From Streptomyces griseocarneus (GTDB taxonomy: Bacteria > Actinomycetota > Actinomycetes > Streptomycetales > Streptomycetaceae): 64,000 nucleotides of DNA. Below are positions 36,944 through 46,400 of this stretch, piece by piece. The first letter of the stretch is position 1. Every line of letters starts with the position of its first letter. Below the pieces are notes generated by a model. The model was given only the letters and a program-made list of their open reading frames with translations, had not been told where the DNA came from and did no database searches. Location of the stretch: contig NZ_BNBL01000005.1 in the NCBI RefSeq assembly GCF_014655595.1, forward strand, positions 1-64,000. Reading direction: 5' to 3'. The translations under genes and the position numbers were made by a program.

Positions 36944-36957
36944 ACGAGACGTCTCGT
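36944..36957. promoter_or_regulatory. TetR-type palindromic operator
   Basis: ACGAGACGTCTCGT is a perfect 14-base palindrome 40 bases upstream of the alpha/beta hydrolase start, extended by partial symmetry on each side. Such GAGACGTCTC-type sites are typical of TetR repressors. No TetR gene lies next to it, so control from elsewhere is implied. Confidence 0.55.
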
Positions 36958-37146
36958 CTCGCAGTCAAGATCGAGCCCGTCATCCGGGCGGACATCTCCC
37001 GGGCGCACCGAGGGCGGGCCCCGCTCTATATAGGACGCTCTCCGTCCTGCAGCGCTCCTAGTGTCGCAACCGGAACGGGCCCCGCTTCGGCGTGAGGATG
37101 TCCGTCACCCCTTGGTTTTCCCTTGCGAAGAGGAGCAGCGATCCCC

Positions 37147-37533
37147 ATGAGCAATACGTCCGGTACGGCCGCCAACGGGGCCCGGGTGAAGTGCGCGGCC
37201 TTCTGGGGCCACGACGGCAAGGCGCTCGCCGAGTTCTACGCCGCCGCCCTGGGGTGGAAGGTCACCGAAACCTACGGCGATGCCGCAGCGATGATCAGCG
37301 ACGGCACGACGCGTTACGTCTTCTACACGGCCGAGCGATTCGAGGCCCCGAACTGGCCCCAGGACGAGCTCGTCTTCCACCTCGACCTGAGCTTCGACGA
37401 CGTCGAGGCCGCCGAGGACCGCCTGGTCTCCCTGGGCGCCACCAAGCCCGAGCACCAGCCCGGCGGCAAGCACTGGACGGTGCTGCTGGACCCCTCCGGC
37501 CAGCCCTTCTGCATCAGCGCCAACCGCGGCTGA
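37147..37533 (+). CDS. VOC family protein
   Basis: A 128-residue VOC protein with CAAFWGHDGKALAEFYAAALGWKV at the start and TVLLDPSGQPFCISANRG at the end. The second half has DLSFDDVEAAEDRLVSLGA, a standard VOC helix-strand pattern. The substrate is unknown. ATG 37147 follows AGGAG with a spacing of about 11 bases. A purine-rich region and a CTATATAGG tract (37025-37033) upstream may hold its promoter. Confidence 0.82.
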   Translation: MSNTSGTAANGARVKCAAFWGHDGKALAEFYAAALGWKVTETYGDAAAMISDGTTRYVFYTAERFEAPNWPQDELVFHLDLSFDDVEAAEDRLVSLGATKPEHQPGGKHWTVLLDPSGQPFCISANRG

Positions 37534-37842
37534 GGCCCCTCACACGCCGTGCGCGCACCCTCGCGCGCGGTGCGCCGCGGGGGCCCCGGATGTGAGGCCG
37601 CCCATAGGGGCCAGATCACTTACGAAAGCGAATAGTGATCCCCCTCGGGGTGCGAAATGGGAATTCCCCGCCGTTCGCGCCCCTGCCTTTCCGATTGCGC
37701 ATAGTAGGTCACACCTTTGCCAGCGGGTTTTCGCGCCGCTAACAATTGCCGAGTCGCACGGCGCCGTCGACCGAGAAACGGCGCTCTTTTTGCGCCATTG
37801 ACGGCCATTGCGACGTAAGCGATTGGAAGGGTTCAGCACGTT
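37534..37842 (+). promoter_or_regulatory. 309-base leader region before SLT gene, possible ydaO-type (c-di-AMP) riboswitch
   Basis: No gene is seen. The region is AT-richer than its surroundings and ends at the SLT gene. GCTAACAATTGCCGAGTC near 37738-37755 resembles the conserved GCU...GCCGAAUCC block of ydaO/c-di-AMP riboswitches. A short hairpin GGCGC-TCTTTTT-GCGCC follows at about 37779-37795. Streptomyces cell-wall lytic genes are known to carry such leaders. The match is by eye only. Confidence 0.38.
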
Positions 37843-38505
37843 ATGCGCTCCACCATCTCCGGCTATACCGCTCTGTCCAAGGCTCACAAGGTCTCCGTCA
37901 CCGGTCTGGTGACCGTTGCCGGCGCCGCCGCTCTGACGTTCGCCCTGGTCCCGCAGGCCTCGGCCGCGGACGCCCAGTCGGTTGCCGTGAAGCCCGTCGC
38001 GCAGAACGCCCAGGCCTTCGGTGAGACGCACGACGCCGAGCTGGCCAAGGCCGCCGACGCGGCCGCCGGCCAGGCCAAGGCCAAGGCCGGTGCCGCCGTG
38101 AAGGCGAAGGCCGACGAGGACCGTGCGAGCCGTTCCACCGAGCGCAAGCCCATTAAGGCCGCCGCTCCGGCGAAGAAGGCCTACGCCGACAACCTGGACG
38201 GCTGGATCAGCGAGTCGCTGGACGTCCTGCGCTCCAAGGGCATCCCGGCCTCGTACGAGGGCATCAAGCGCAACATCATGCGTGAGTCCACCGGTAATCC
38301 CCGTGCGATCAACGACTGGGACATCAACGCGGTGAACGGTGTGCCGTCGAAGGGTCTGCTGCAGATCATCGACCCCACCTTCAAGGCGTATCACGTCGAG
38401 GGCACGTCCTGGGACATCTACGACCCGGTCGCCAACATCACCGCTTCCTGTAACTACGCGGCCGACAAGTACGGCTCGATGGACAACGTCAACTCCGCTT
38501 ACTAA
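37843..38505 (+). CDS. secreted lytic transglycosylase (SLT domain)
   Basis: A 220-residue exported protein. A signal peptide (about residues 1-42, VSVTGLVTVAGAAALTFALVPQASAAD) is followed by an Ala/Lys-rich, probably coiled linker (about 45-105). The C-terminal SLT-like domain has catalytic Glu in IMRESTGNPRAINDWD and KGLLQIIDPTFKAYHV. It should cleave peptidoglycan glycosidic bonds outside the cell during growth or spore germination. ATG 37843 lies near the end of a long, possibly riboswitch-bearing leader. A strong bidirectional terminator follows. Confidence 0.88.
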   Translation: MRSTISGYTALSKAHKVSVTGLVTVAGAAALTFALVPQASAADAQSVAVKPVAQNAQAFGETHDAELAKAADAAAGQAKAKAGAAVKAKADEDRASRSTERKPIKAAAPAKKAYADNLDGWISESLDVLRSKGIPASYEGIKRNIMRESTGNPRAINDWDINAVNGVPSKGLLQIIDPTFKAYHVEGTSWDIYDPVANITASCNYAADKYGSMDNVNSAY

Positions 38506-38529
38506 GCGCACCGAGCGGACGAATACCGC

Positions 38530-38569
38530 AAGGGCGGCGGCATCCCGACACCGGGATGCCGCCGCCCTT
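38530..38569. terminator. bidirectional terminator hairpin
   Basis: An 18-base arm at 38530-38547 (AAGGGCGGCGGCATCCCG) is perfectly complementary to 38552-38569 around a four-base loop. It lies between the convergent SLT and cupredoxin genes. A-rich and T-rich flanks at the two ends suit both directions. Confidence 0.88.
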
Positions 38570-38593
38570 CGGTCGCTCCGCCGGAACCTCCCG

Positions 38594-38980
38594 CTACTGC
38601 ACGATGACGGTGCCCGTCATCTCCGGGTGGATGGCGCAGTGATAGCTGAAGGTCCCCGCGGCCGGGAACGTCCGCGAGAAGCTCTGGCCGGGGTCGAGCA
38701 CCGCGTCCCACAGGTCCGTGTCGGACGTCGTGGTGTGGGTGTCGTTGTCGTTGTTGATCCAGCGGACCGTGTCACCCGCCCTGACCGTGACCGTCCGGGG
38801 GACGAACACGGCCGGCGAGCCCTCGATCACCACGGTGGTCGTGGCGGCCGCGCGGGGCGCGGCGGCCACCGGGCCGGCCGCGAGGGCGCCGGCGAACAGA
38901 GCCGCCAGCAGTGCGGTGAGGACACGGAGGGCGAGGCGGAAGGACGAGCGGGACGTCGGGTGGGACATCGAGCGGGACAT
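38594..38980 (-). CDS. secreted cupredoxin (plastocyanin-like) protein
   Basis: A 128-residue protein. A signal peptide (about residues 1-40, LALRVLTALLAALFAGALAAG) precedes a cupredoxin fold. Type 1 copper ligands are a His in NDTHTTTSD and Cys, His and Met in YHCAIHPEM, so the full His-Cys-His-Met set is present. It is likely an extracytoplasmic electron carrier or copper binder. ATG 38980 follows AGGAGG. It may work with the downstream-oriented FAD oxidase, although that gene lies upstream at 190 bases on the same strand. Confidence 0.87.
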   Translation of the reverse strand: MSRSMSHPTSRSSFRLALRVLTALLAALFAGALAAGPVAAAPRAAATTTVVIEGSPAVFVPRTVTVRAGDTVRWINNDNDTHTTTSDTDLWDAVLDPGQSFSRTFPAAGTFSYHCAIHPEMTGTVIVQ

Positions 38981-39170
38981 GGGCGGTGCCTCCTGGATCT
39001 CGCCGGGTCCCGGCCCGCGGTCGGGTCCGGGCCCCTGGGCGCATGCCGGGACAATGCCCCCCAATCAACACAACAACCGCTCTTCATCCGAATGTGCTAC
39101 GTCGCGGTGGCGCGAGGGCACTGCCGAGGCGCCGGTGGGGGACACGGGCCACCCGCCCGGCGCCGCGCGG

Positions 39171-40790
39171 TCATCGGGGAGGACGGATGGACAGCGCGTG
39201 GTGGAACACGTCCTTCGGATCCCACCGGGCCTTGATCCGCTGCAGCCGGGGGTAGTTGCCCTTGTAGTAGAGCGTGTGCCAGGGGACGCCCGAGGTGTTC
39301 AGGGCGGCATCGGCCAGGTCGGTGTCCGGGTAGTTGACGAAGGAGCCGTCGCTCATCCCGCCCGGCACGGGCACGCCGCCGCTGTCCGCGTACACGGACC
39401 GGTAGAAGTCGCGCACCCACGCCAGGCGCGGCCCGTCGTCCTGCCCGGCCTCCCAGCCGGCCATGTAGATCGCCTTGAGGACCGAGTCGCGCTGCGCGAC
39501 GGCCGTCGCGTCCGATGCGACGGTGTTGACCCGGCCGCCGTAGGAGACCAGCCACAGCGACCCGTCGAGGCCGGCGCCCGCCGTGCCGGACAACCGGTCG
39601 TGGACGACGTCGATCTGACGGTCGGTGAAGCGCCGGCGCAGATAGGCGGCCTTGGCCTTGAAGCGCGCGGGGGCGCTCTCCTGCACCGCGCCCGCGGCCT
39701 GCAGCCACGGCACGCTCTCGTGGTCCCGGGCCGGCTTCGCGTCCACTGCCCGGCCGACCGCCGCCACATAGTCGTCCAGCAGCCGCTGCGCGCCGGGGCC
39801 GGTGGAGTCCAGGAGCCCGGCCAGGGTGACGGAGCCGGCCTTGCGCGTGTTGAGCATCAGCACGCTGAACAGCCCCGCGGAGGGCGAGCCGGGCGCGCTG
39901 TTCCGCTCGTGCCAGCTGCCGTGATTGCGCACCAGCCGTGTGAACGCGCGCTGGTCCAGGTCCTTCCATGACCAGGAGGCGTAGAAGCTGGTCACGGCCT
40001 CCGGGGCCCTCGGCAGCAGATGCGCGGGGTCGCTGCCACCGGCCGCCGGGTCGCGGAACCAGTAGCGGGTCACCACGCCGAAGTTGCCGCCCCCGCCGCC
40101 GGTGTGCGCCCACCACAGATCGTGGTTCGGGTCCGCGGGGTCCCGGGTGGCCACCACGCTCCCGACGTTCCCCGCCTTGTCCACCACCACGACCTCGACG
40201 GCGTGGAGATGGTCGACCGACAGCCCGTACCGGCGCGACAGCGCGCCGTACCCGCCGCCCAGGACGTGCCCGCCGACCCCGACCTCGGCGGTGGCGCCCG
40301 CCGGGATGGTCACGCCCCAGCCCAGGAAGAGCTTGCGGTACACCTCGCCGAGGAGCGCGCCGGGCTCGACCGCGAACGCCTTGCGCCGCGCGTCGTAGTA
40401 CACGGCCGACATGGGGGAGAGGTCGATCACGACCCGTACGGCCGGGTCGTCGACGAAGTTCTCGAAGCAGTGCCCGCCGCTGCGCACGGCGATGCGCCTG
40501 CCCTCCCGGACCGCCTGCCGCACCGCGTCGACGACCTGTTCGGTGGTGCTCACCACGCGGACGTAGTCGGGTCGGCCGACGAAGCGGGCGTTGCAGCCGC
40601 GGTGGGTGAGGGACGGATAGCGCGGGTCGCCGGGAGCGACGGTGACCGGGTCCGTCGCCGGAGCCGGAGCGGCCCCTGGTGCGGCGGCCGCCTGCGGCGC
40701 CGCGACGCCCTGCGCCACGAGTCCGGCGGCCGTGCTGCCGCCCCATAACGCCGCGCCCGCCAGAACGCCGCGACGCGTCATGTCTGCCAT
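39171..40790 (-). CDS. Tat-exported FAD-binding (BBE-type) oxidoreductase
   Basis: A 539-residue flavoprotein with a twin-arginine signal (MTRRGVLAGAALWGG, residues 4-18). The FAD-binding PCMH domain contains SGGHCF, whose His normally carries covalent FAD, GVGGHVLGGGYGALSRRYG, and GGGGGNFGVVTRYWF. The C-terminal berberine-bridge-like domain ends YKGNYPRLQRIKARWDPKDVFHHALSI. The cysteine for a second flavin bond is absent, so a single His linkage is expected. The substrate is unknown; oligosaccharide or alkaloid oxidation is typical of the family. ATG 40790 follows GGGAGTGG. Confidence 0.88.
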   Translation of the reverse strand: MADMTRRGVLAGAALWGGSTAAGLVAQGVAAPQAAAAPGAAPAPATDPVTVAPGDPRYPSLTHRGCNARFVGRPDYVRVVSTTEQVVDAVRQAVREGRRIAVRSGGHCFENFVDDPAVRVVIDLSPMSAVYYDARRKAFAVEPGALLGEVYRKLFLGWGVTIPAGATAEVGVGGHVLGGGYGALSRRYGLSVDHLHAVEVVVVDKAGNVGSVVATRDPADPNHDLWWAHTGGGGGNFGVVTRYWFRDPAAGGSDPAHLLPRAPEAVTSFYASWSWKDLDQRAFTRLVRNHGSWHERNSAPGSPSAGLFSVLMLNTRKAGSVTLAGLLDSTGPGAQRLLDDYVAAVGRAVDAKPARDHESVPWLQAAGAVQESAPARFKAKAAYLRRRFTDRQIDVVHDRLSGTAGAGLDGSLWLVSYGGRVNTVASDATAVAQRDSVLKAIYMAGWEAGQDDGPRLAWVRDFYRSVYADSGGVPVPGGMSDGSFVNYPDTDLADAALNTSGVPWHTLYYKGNYPRLQRIKARWDPKDVFHHALSIRPPR

Positions 40791-40947
40791 GTTTCCACTC
40801 CCGTTGACGCCGGTTGCCGGGACGATCCCGCCCCTCGGCATCCTCGGCGCCGGGAGTGCGGACGGGCATCGTCCGCGATGACCATGTGGCCCCTAGATCG
40901 TTCGGCTGACCGGTGCCCTCCTGGAGGAGGTTGCGCCCCGGCGGGCC

Positions 40948-41586
40948 CTAATACCCGACGGTGAACCGCGTGCGGTGGTGGCGGGGGCTTTCGGCCTCGT
41001 CCAGGAGGGCCACGGCGAGGTCCTCCATCGAGATCTGTGAGACACCCCGGTCGTCGACGAGCAACTCGTCGGCTCCCAGCCGGTACGCGCCGGTGCGCTG
41101 CCCCGGCTCCAGCAGGGCGGACGGGCTCAGGTAGGCCCAGTCGACGACGGTCTCGGCGCGGCAGAGGGCGAGTTGCTCGCCGCAGGCCAGGGCGATGGGC
41201 CGCACGGAGGGCGGGACGAGCGCGGGATCGTCGATCACGGTGCCGGTGCCTCCGGGTACGGTCAGGCTGCCGGCGCCGCCGACGAGCAGCAGGCGGACGC
41301 CGGTCCGGGCGAGCCCGGACAGCAGCCCCCGGGTGGCGGCGGCGAGTTGGTCCTCGCTGCCGGATGCCGGGCGGGTGGCGCTGATGACGAGGTCCTGCCC
41401 GGCGCTGAGCGCCGCCACGGCGTCGGCGTCGCGGGCGTCGCCCGTGCGGACCGTCACGGCGGGGGGAAGCCCGCCGGAGCGGGCGGGGTCGCGTACGACG
41501 GCGGTGACCTCATGGCCGCGGGACAGTGCCTCGGCCACGGTGCGGCCGCCGACGTTTCCGGTGGCTCCGAAGACGGTGATGCGCAT
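40948..41586 (-). CDS. NAD(P)-binding SDR-like protein
   Basis: A 212-residue atypical SDR/NmrA-like protein. It starts MRITVFGATGNVGGRTVAEAL, a GxxGxxG dinucleotide site, and has VVRDPARS and DLVISATRP; the Tyr-x-x-x-Lys catalytic pair is absent. It is translationally coupled to the upstream EamA gene: the AAGGAG ribosome site lies in the last codons of EamA, and the gap is six bases. The role is unknown; possibly a redox sensor or reductase of an exported compound. Confidence 0.83.
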   Translation of the reverse strand: MRITVFGATGNVGGRTVAEALSRGHEVTAVVRDPARSGGLPPAVTVRTGDARDADAVAALSAGQDLVISATRPASGSEDQLAAATRGLLSGLARTGVRLLLVGGAGSLTVPGGTGTVIDDPALVPPSVRPIALACGEQLALCRAETVVDWAYLSPSALLEPGQRTGAYRLGADELLVDDRGVSQISMEDLAVALLDEAESPRHHRTRFTVGY

Positions 41587-41592
41587 GACGGA

Positions 41593-42570
41593 TCAGCTCC
41601 TTGCAGAGGAAGAGGGAGAGGGAGAGGGAGAGGGAGAGGGAGAGGGAGAGGGAGAGGGAGAGGAAAGGCGGTGGGTGCCGGACCGGTCGTCGGACGGGTC
41701 GCTGGACCGGCGGGCGGTCGCGGGCGCGGAGGTCTGCGCGGCGACGAGGGCGGCCAGGACGACGAGGCCGCCCAGGATCTGCGGTGCGCTGAGGTCCTGG
41801 CCGAGCGCCAGCCAGCCGAGCGCGGTGGCGACCATGGGGCTGAGCAGGCCGAGGAAGGCCACCTTGGTCGGGGGCAGGGCCCGTATGCCCCGGAACCACA
41901 GGGCGTAGGCCACGGCGGTGCCGATGACGGCGAGGTAGCCGTAGCCCGCCAGGTTCGCGCCGGTCGGCGTGGGCGGCCGGCCCTCGACGAGGAGGGCGAC
42001 GGGCAGGAGCAGCAGGCCGCCCGCGGTGAGCTGCCAGCCCGTCGTCGCCAGCAGGGGCGCGGGCGACGTCCACCGCTTGCTGAGCACGACTCCGGTGGCC
42101 ATGACGACCGCGCCCCCGGCCGCGGCCGCCACTCCCGTGGCGTCCAGCCGGGCGTCCGCCCGCAGGACGAGCAGGGCGATGCCGGCCACACCGGCGATGC
42201 CGGCCGCCGCCGTGCGCGCGGTCAGCCGCTCGCCGAGCAGCGCGGCCGCCAGGCCGGCCGCCAGCAGGGGCTGTACGGCGCCGACGGTGGCCGCGACGCC
42301 ACCGGGCAGCCGGTACGCGGCGACGAACAGCAGGGCGAAGAATCCGCCGATGTTGAGGGCGCCGAGCACCAGCGCCCGCCACCACCAGTCCCCGTGCGGC
42401 AGCCGCCGCGTGAGGGCGACCAGGACGAGGCCGGCCGGCAGCGCCCGGACCGTCGCGGCCAGCAAGGGGCGGCCCGGCGGCAGGAGTTCGGTGGTGACGA
42501 GGTAGGTGCTGCCCCAGACGGCAGGGGCCAGTGCGGTCGCGGAGACGACCTTGAGTTGATTGCTTAGCAC
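41593..42570 (-). CDS. EamA family transporter with repetitive Ser-Pro tail
   Basis: A 325-residue transporter with about ten hydrophobic segments in two EamA repeats. It has ALAPAVWGSTYLVTTELLPPGRPLLAATVRALPAG at the start and GTAVAYALWFRGIRALPPTKVAFLGLLSPMVATALGWLALGQ in the second half. The C-terminal cytoplasmic tail is a Ser-Pro repeat encoded by a hexanucleotide array at 41611-41663. The start is GTG 42570, which lies inside the palindrome at 42560-42577. It is divergent from a MarR gene and followed by a coupled SDR gene. Confidence 0.85.
   Translation of the reverse strand: MLSNQLKVVSATALAPAVWGSTYLVTTELLPPGRPLLAATVRALPAGLVLVALTRRLPHGDWWWRALVLGALNIGGFFALLFVAAYRLPGGVAATVGAVQPLLAAGLAAALLGERLTARTAAAGIAGVAGIALLVLRADARLDATGVAAAAGGAVVMATGVVLSKRWTSPAPLLATTGWQLTAGGLLLLPVALLVEGRPPTPTGANLAGYGYLAVIGTAVAYALWFRGIRALPPTKVAFLGLLSPMVATALGWLALGQDLSAPQILGGLVVLAALVAAQTSAPATARRSSDPSDDRSGTHRLSSPSPSPSPSPSPSPSPSSSARS
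41611..41663. repeat. hexanucleotide microsatellite (AGAGGG)8.8 inside the EamA gene
   Basis: Eight perfect AGAGGG units plus five bases of a ninth run through 41611-41663. On the coding (minus) strand the unit reads TCTCCC, giving Ser-Pro repeats in the tail. Because the unit is six bases, copy-number change keeps frame and only lengthens the tail. The array ends about 25 bases before the start of the downstream SDR gene. Confidence 0.93.
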
Positions 42571-42577
42571 TAAGCAA
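42560..42577. promoter_or_regulatory. MarR operator overlapping EamA start
   Basis: TTGCTTAG-CA-CTAAGCAA is an 8-2-8 perfect inverted repeat; the EamA GTG is inside it. Related CGCTAAG half-sites occur at 42589-42595 and 42632-42638, each in the same 90-base divergent region. The obvious binder is the divergent MarR protein. Confidence 0.72.
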
Positions 42578-42659
42578 ATGTATCTCAGCGCTAAGCAAGT
42601 CGGCGCCCGATCTCCCCGTGATGTACCTCACCGCTAAGACATTGACTTACGATGGCGGC

Positions 42660-43157
42660 GTGGCAGATCACGTCGACCATGTACTCGAGCAGTGGGCCCG
42701 TCAGCGCCCCGACCTGGACGTATCGCCGATGGCGGTCATCGGGCGGCTGAAGCGGCTCTCGCTGCTGATCAACACCGAGCTGCGCCGCACCTTCGCCGCG
42801 CACGACCTCGACGCCGCGTCCTTCGACGTCCTCGCCACCCTGCGCCGCAGCGACCGGCCCCACCGGCTGACCCCCGCCGAGCTGATGCGGGAGTCCATGG
42901 TCACCTCGGGGGCCATCACCCAGCGCCTCGACCGGCTCGAGGGGCGCGGGCTCGTGACGCGCACACCCAGCGCGTCGGACGGCCGCAGCGTGGTCGTCTC
43001 CCTGACGGACGAGGGGCGCGCCCTCATCGACCGGGCCCTGCCCGACCACATCGACACCGAGAACCGGCTCCTGGCCGCCGTCGCCCCCGAGCGGTGCGAC
43101 GACCTCGCCGAGGTGCTCCGGGACCTCCTGGAGTCCCTCGGGGACACGCGGAGCTGA
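42660..43157 (+). CDS. MarR family transcriptional regulator
   Basis: A 165-residue MarR protein with a winged helix around RLTPAELMRESMVTSGAITQRLDRLEGRGLVTRTPSASDGRSVVVSLTDEGRALI (DNA-recognition helix and wing). GTG 42660 starts seven bases after TACGAT (42648-42653), so the mRNA is probably leaderless; the longer ORF to 42618 has no better site. It is divergent from the EamA-SDR pair and should control it through the TTGCTTAG-type operators. A terminator at 43187-43228 follows. Confidence 0.88.
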   Translation: MADHVDHVLEQWARQRPDLDVSPMAVIGRLKRLSLLINTELRRTFAAHDLDAASFDVLATLRRSDRPHRLTPAELMRESMVTSGAITQRLDRLEGRGLVTRTPSASDGRSVVVSLTDEGRALIDRALPDHIDTENRLLAAVAPERCDDLAEVLRDLLESLGDTRS

Positions 43158-43186
43158 CGGCCTCTCGGCCTCGACGGAGACGGTGC

Positions 43187-43228
43187 GCCTGCCGGACCGC
43201 CGGGACGACGTCCGGCGGCCCGGCAGGC
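43187..43228 (+). terminator. terminator hairpin after MarR gene
   Basis: Bases 43187-43203 pair with 43212-43228 over 17 positions with a single mismatch, around an eight-base loop, followed by TTTCG. It separates MarR from the secondary-metabolite cluster. Confidence 0.75.
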
Positions 43229-43351
43229 TTTCGTGCACCCGCCATGATGAACGACCGCCGCGCCGAGGCGTCACGGCCGCGGTGTCGCGAGTGCCGGGCG
43301 TGCCGCAAGTGGAAGTCGGGGCACCGCATAGCCCATAGGGTTGTCGGACAT

Positions 43352-43371
43352 TGTTCGCTGTGCGACGAACA
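43352..43371. promoter_or_regulatory. inverted repeat upstream of AfsR-like gene
   Basis: TGTTCG and CGAACA lie eight bases apart (43352-43357 and 43366-43371), about 65 bases before the GTG start. It could be an operator, but the arms are short and the evidence is limited. Confidence 0.35.
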
Positions 43372-43435
43372 CGGGCGACGGGGCACTCACGCGCGCCCCG
43401 CGCCGTGCAGCCGACGAGAAGGGGCGGTCCGGGCG

Positions 43436-46400
43436 GTGGAGCTTCCGCGCGTCGAGTTCAAGGTGCTGGGGCCCCTGGAAGCCGTCGCCGACGGCCGAAC
43501 CCTGCCGCTGGGCGGCCCCAGGCAGCGGACCCTCCTCGCCACCCTGCTGGTCAACGCCGACATCCCGGTGACCGCGGACCGCCTGTGCGACGCGATCTGG
43601 GGCCAGGCGCCGCCCGCGTCCGCCCAGGCCAACGTCCGCAGTTACGTCGCCGCGCTCCGCAAGACGCTCGGCCCCGGCTCCGGCGAGGACCGCCTCGGCC
43701 TCGGCCACCGCGGCTACCAGCTGCGCGTACGGCCGGACGAACTGGACCTCCACCGGTTCGAGGACCTCGCCGCGCGCGGCCGCAAGGCACTCGCCGCCGC
43801 CGACCACAACAGGGCGGCCTGCCACCTGCGGGAGGCGCTCGACCTCTGGCGCGGCGACGCCTTCGACGGCGTGGCGCACAACGAAGCCCTGCACATCGAG
43901 GCCGTCCGCCTCGAGGAGGCACGGCTGACCGTCGTCGAGGACTACGCCGAGGCGCGCCTGGCGCTGGGCGAACACCGCGAGGCGGCGGCGATGTTGCGCG
44001 AGCAGACGGCCCTGCACCCGCTGCGCGAGTCGCTGTGGGCCAAGCTGATGCTCGCCCAGTACCGCAGCCACCGCCCCGGCGACGCGCTCAGGTCCTACGC
44101 GCTCGCCCGCGCCGCCCTGCGCGAGGAGCTCGGGCTCGAACCGGGCGACGAACTCCGCCGGCTGCACCGCGCGGTGCTCGTCCGCGACCCCGCGCTGGGC
44201 ACCGCGCCCGCCCCCGTACGGCCCGCCCGGCCCCTGCCCGCCTGGCGCACCGTCAGCCAACTCCCGGCCGACATCGCCGACTTCGTCGGACGCGACCTGG
44301 TGATGTCCCGGGCCGCCGCGCTCCTGGAACCCACCGCCGCGCCGCCCGTGGCCGCCCCGGCCCCCGGCGTGCCCTCACCCGCCGCCCCGGTGGTGATCCT
44401 CACCGGCCCGCCCGGCGTCGGCAAGACCGCCCTGGCCGTCCGGCTCGCCCACCTCCTGCGCCACGCCTTCCCCGACGGCCGCCTCTTCCTGCGCCTGGAC
44501 GGCACCCGCGGCCCTCGGCGCCCGGCCGGCGCCGTCCTGGCGGAGCTGCTGCGCAGCCTCGGCGTCGCCGCCTCCTCCCTGCCCGAGGTGACGGTGGACC
44601 GGGCCGCGATGCTCCGGTTGCTGCTGTCCGGCCGCAAGGTGCTGGTGGTGCTCGACGACGCGCGCGACGAGGACCAGATACGCCCGCTGCTCTCCGGCAT
44701 CCCCGGCTGCGCGGTCCTGGTCACCGGCAGAACCCGGCCGGCCGTCGCGGCGGGCGCCCACATCGTCGACGTCGCCCCCCTCGACGACGCGGAGTCGCGC
44801 CTGCTGCTGCGGCGCACGGCCGGACCCCACCGGCTCGAGGCCGAACCCGAGGCCACCGACTGGGTCGTGGCCGGCTGCGCCGGCCTGCCCCTGGCCCTGA
44901 GGGTCGCGGGAGCGGCGCTCGCCGTCCGCCCGCACTGGCGCGTGAGCTGCCTCGCCGACCGGCTCGCCGGCGCGCACGACACGCCGGCGGACCCCGCCCC
45001 GGACGACTCCGCCCCGGACGACCCCGCCGTGCGCGCCGCCGTCGCCACCGCGTACCGCGGCCTGCCCGCCGACGCGGCAAGGGCCTTCCGCGCCATCGGC
45101 CTGCTCCCCTCACCGCGATTCCCCGGCTGGGCGCTGGCCGCCCTGCTGGACGCCGACGACCACGACGGATCCCACGGGGGCGCGCCCTCCGCCGTGCTCG
45201 ACGTGCTCCTCGACGCGCACCTCGTCCAGGCCGAGGGCGCCGACGCCCAGGGCCGGCCGCGCTACCGCACCCACGACCTGCTGCACGCCTACGCGGCGGA
45301 ACGGGCCCTGGCCGAGGAGCCGCCCCACTGGCGGCGGGAGGCCACGGCCCGGGTCCTGGACGCCTGCCTGACCCGGGTCCGGGCGGCCGGCGACCAGCTC
45401 ATCCGGGGCGAGCCGGGCGACCTGGTCCGGGGCGGCCCGGGCGACCTCGTCGGATGGCTGGAGAGCGAACGGGACGGCCTGGTCACCCTGGTCGAGTTCG
45501 CCGCCGCCACCGGCCACGGGCCGCACGTGGCCGCCCTCGCCTCCGCCCTCGAGGACGTCTGCCACCTGCGGAACTGGTGGGACGAGTGGGACCGGGTGGC
45601 CCGGGCCGCGCTCGACCGCGCCGAAGCCGACGGCGACCCCGTCGCCGTCGCGGTCGCCCAGGGCTCCCTGGCCCGGGCCCGCGCCGTGCGCGGCCACGTG
45701 GACGACGCCGTGACCCGCTGGGAGCAGGCCGTCGAGCGGCTGGACGCGCTGGGCGAGCCGCATCACGCCGCCCGCCTGCGCACCCACCGGAGCTTCGCGG
45801 TGGCCGACCGGGGCATGGCCGAACTCGCCCACGACGACGCCCGGTCGGCCGCCGAGGCCATGAGCCGGCTCGGTGACGCGCACGGCCGCATCCTCGCCCT
45901 GCGCAGCCTCGGCTACGCGCTCGTCTGCCTGGGGCGCCAGGCCGAGGCCGTCCTGGCCCTGGAACCGGCCCTGGAGACGGCCGAGCGGCTCGGCCACCCG
46001 CTCCTGCTCGCCGACGTCCTGCAGCTGCTGGCCGTCGCCGAGATCGGCCGCGGCCGCCTGGGCCGGGCCGCCCGGCAGACCCACCGGGCCCTCGCCGGCT
46101 ACCGGATGGTGCGGCACCGCCCGGGCGAGGCGTACGCGCTGGTCACGCTCGGGCGGATCCACGTCCGCCTCGGCTCCGACCAGGCGCCGAGGGCGCTGGG
46201 CCCGCTCGCCGAGGCGGCGTCGATCTTCACCGAGCTCGGCGAACGCCGGGGCGAGGCCCTCACCTCCTACTGGCTCGGCAAGGCCCACGCCGCCCTGGGG
46301 GAGACCGCCCGGGCGACGAGCCGGCTCGCCGAGGCGCTGACCGGTTTCCGCGTCCTGCGCATGCCCTTCTGGGCCGAGACCGCACGCCGGGAGCTCGGCG

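Noticed and set aside
41611..41663. CRISPR-like or regulatory repeat array
   Set aside because: It is an uninterrupted hexanucleotide with no spacers and lies within a coding sequence.
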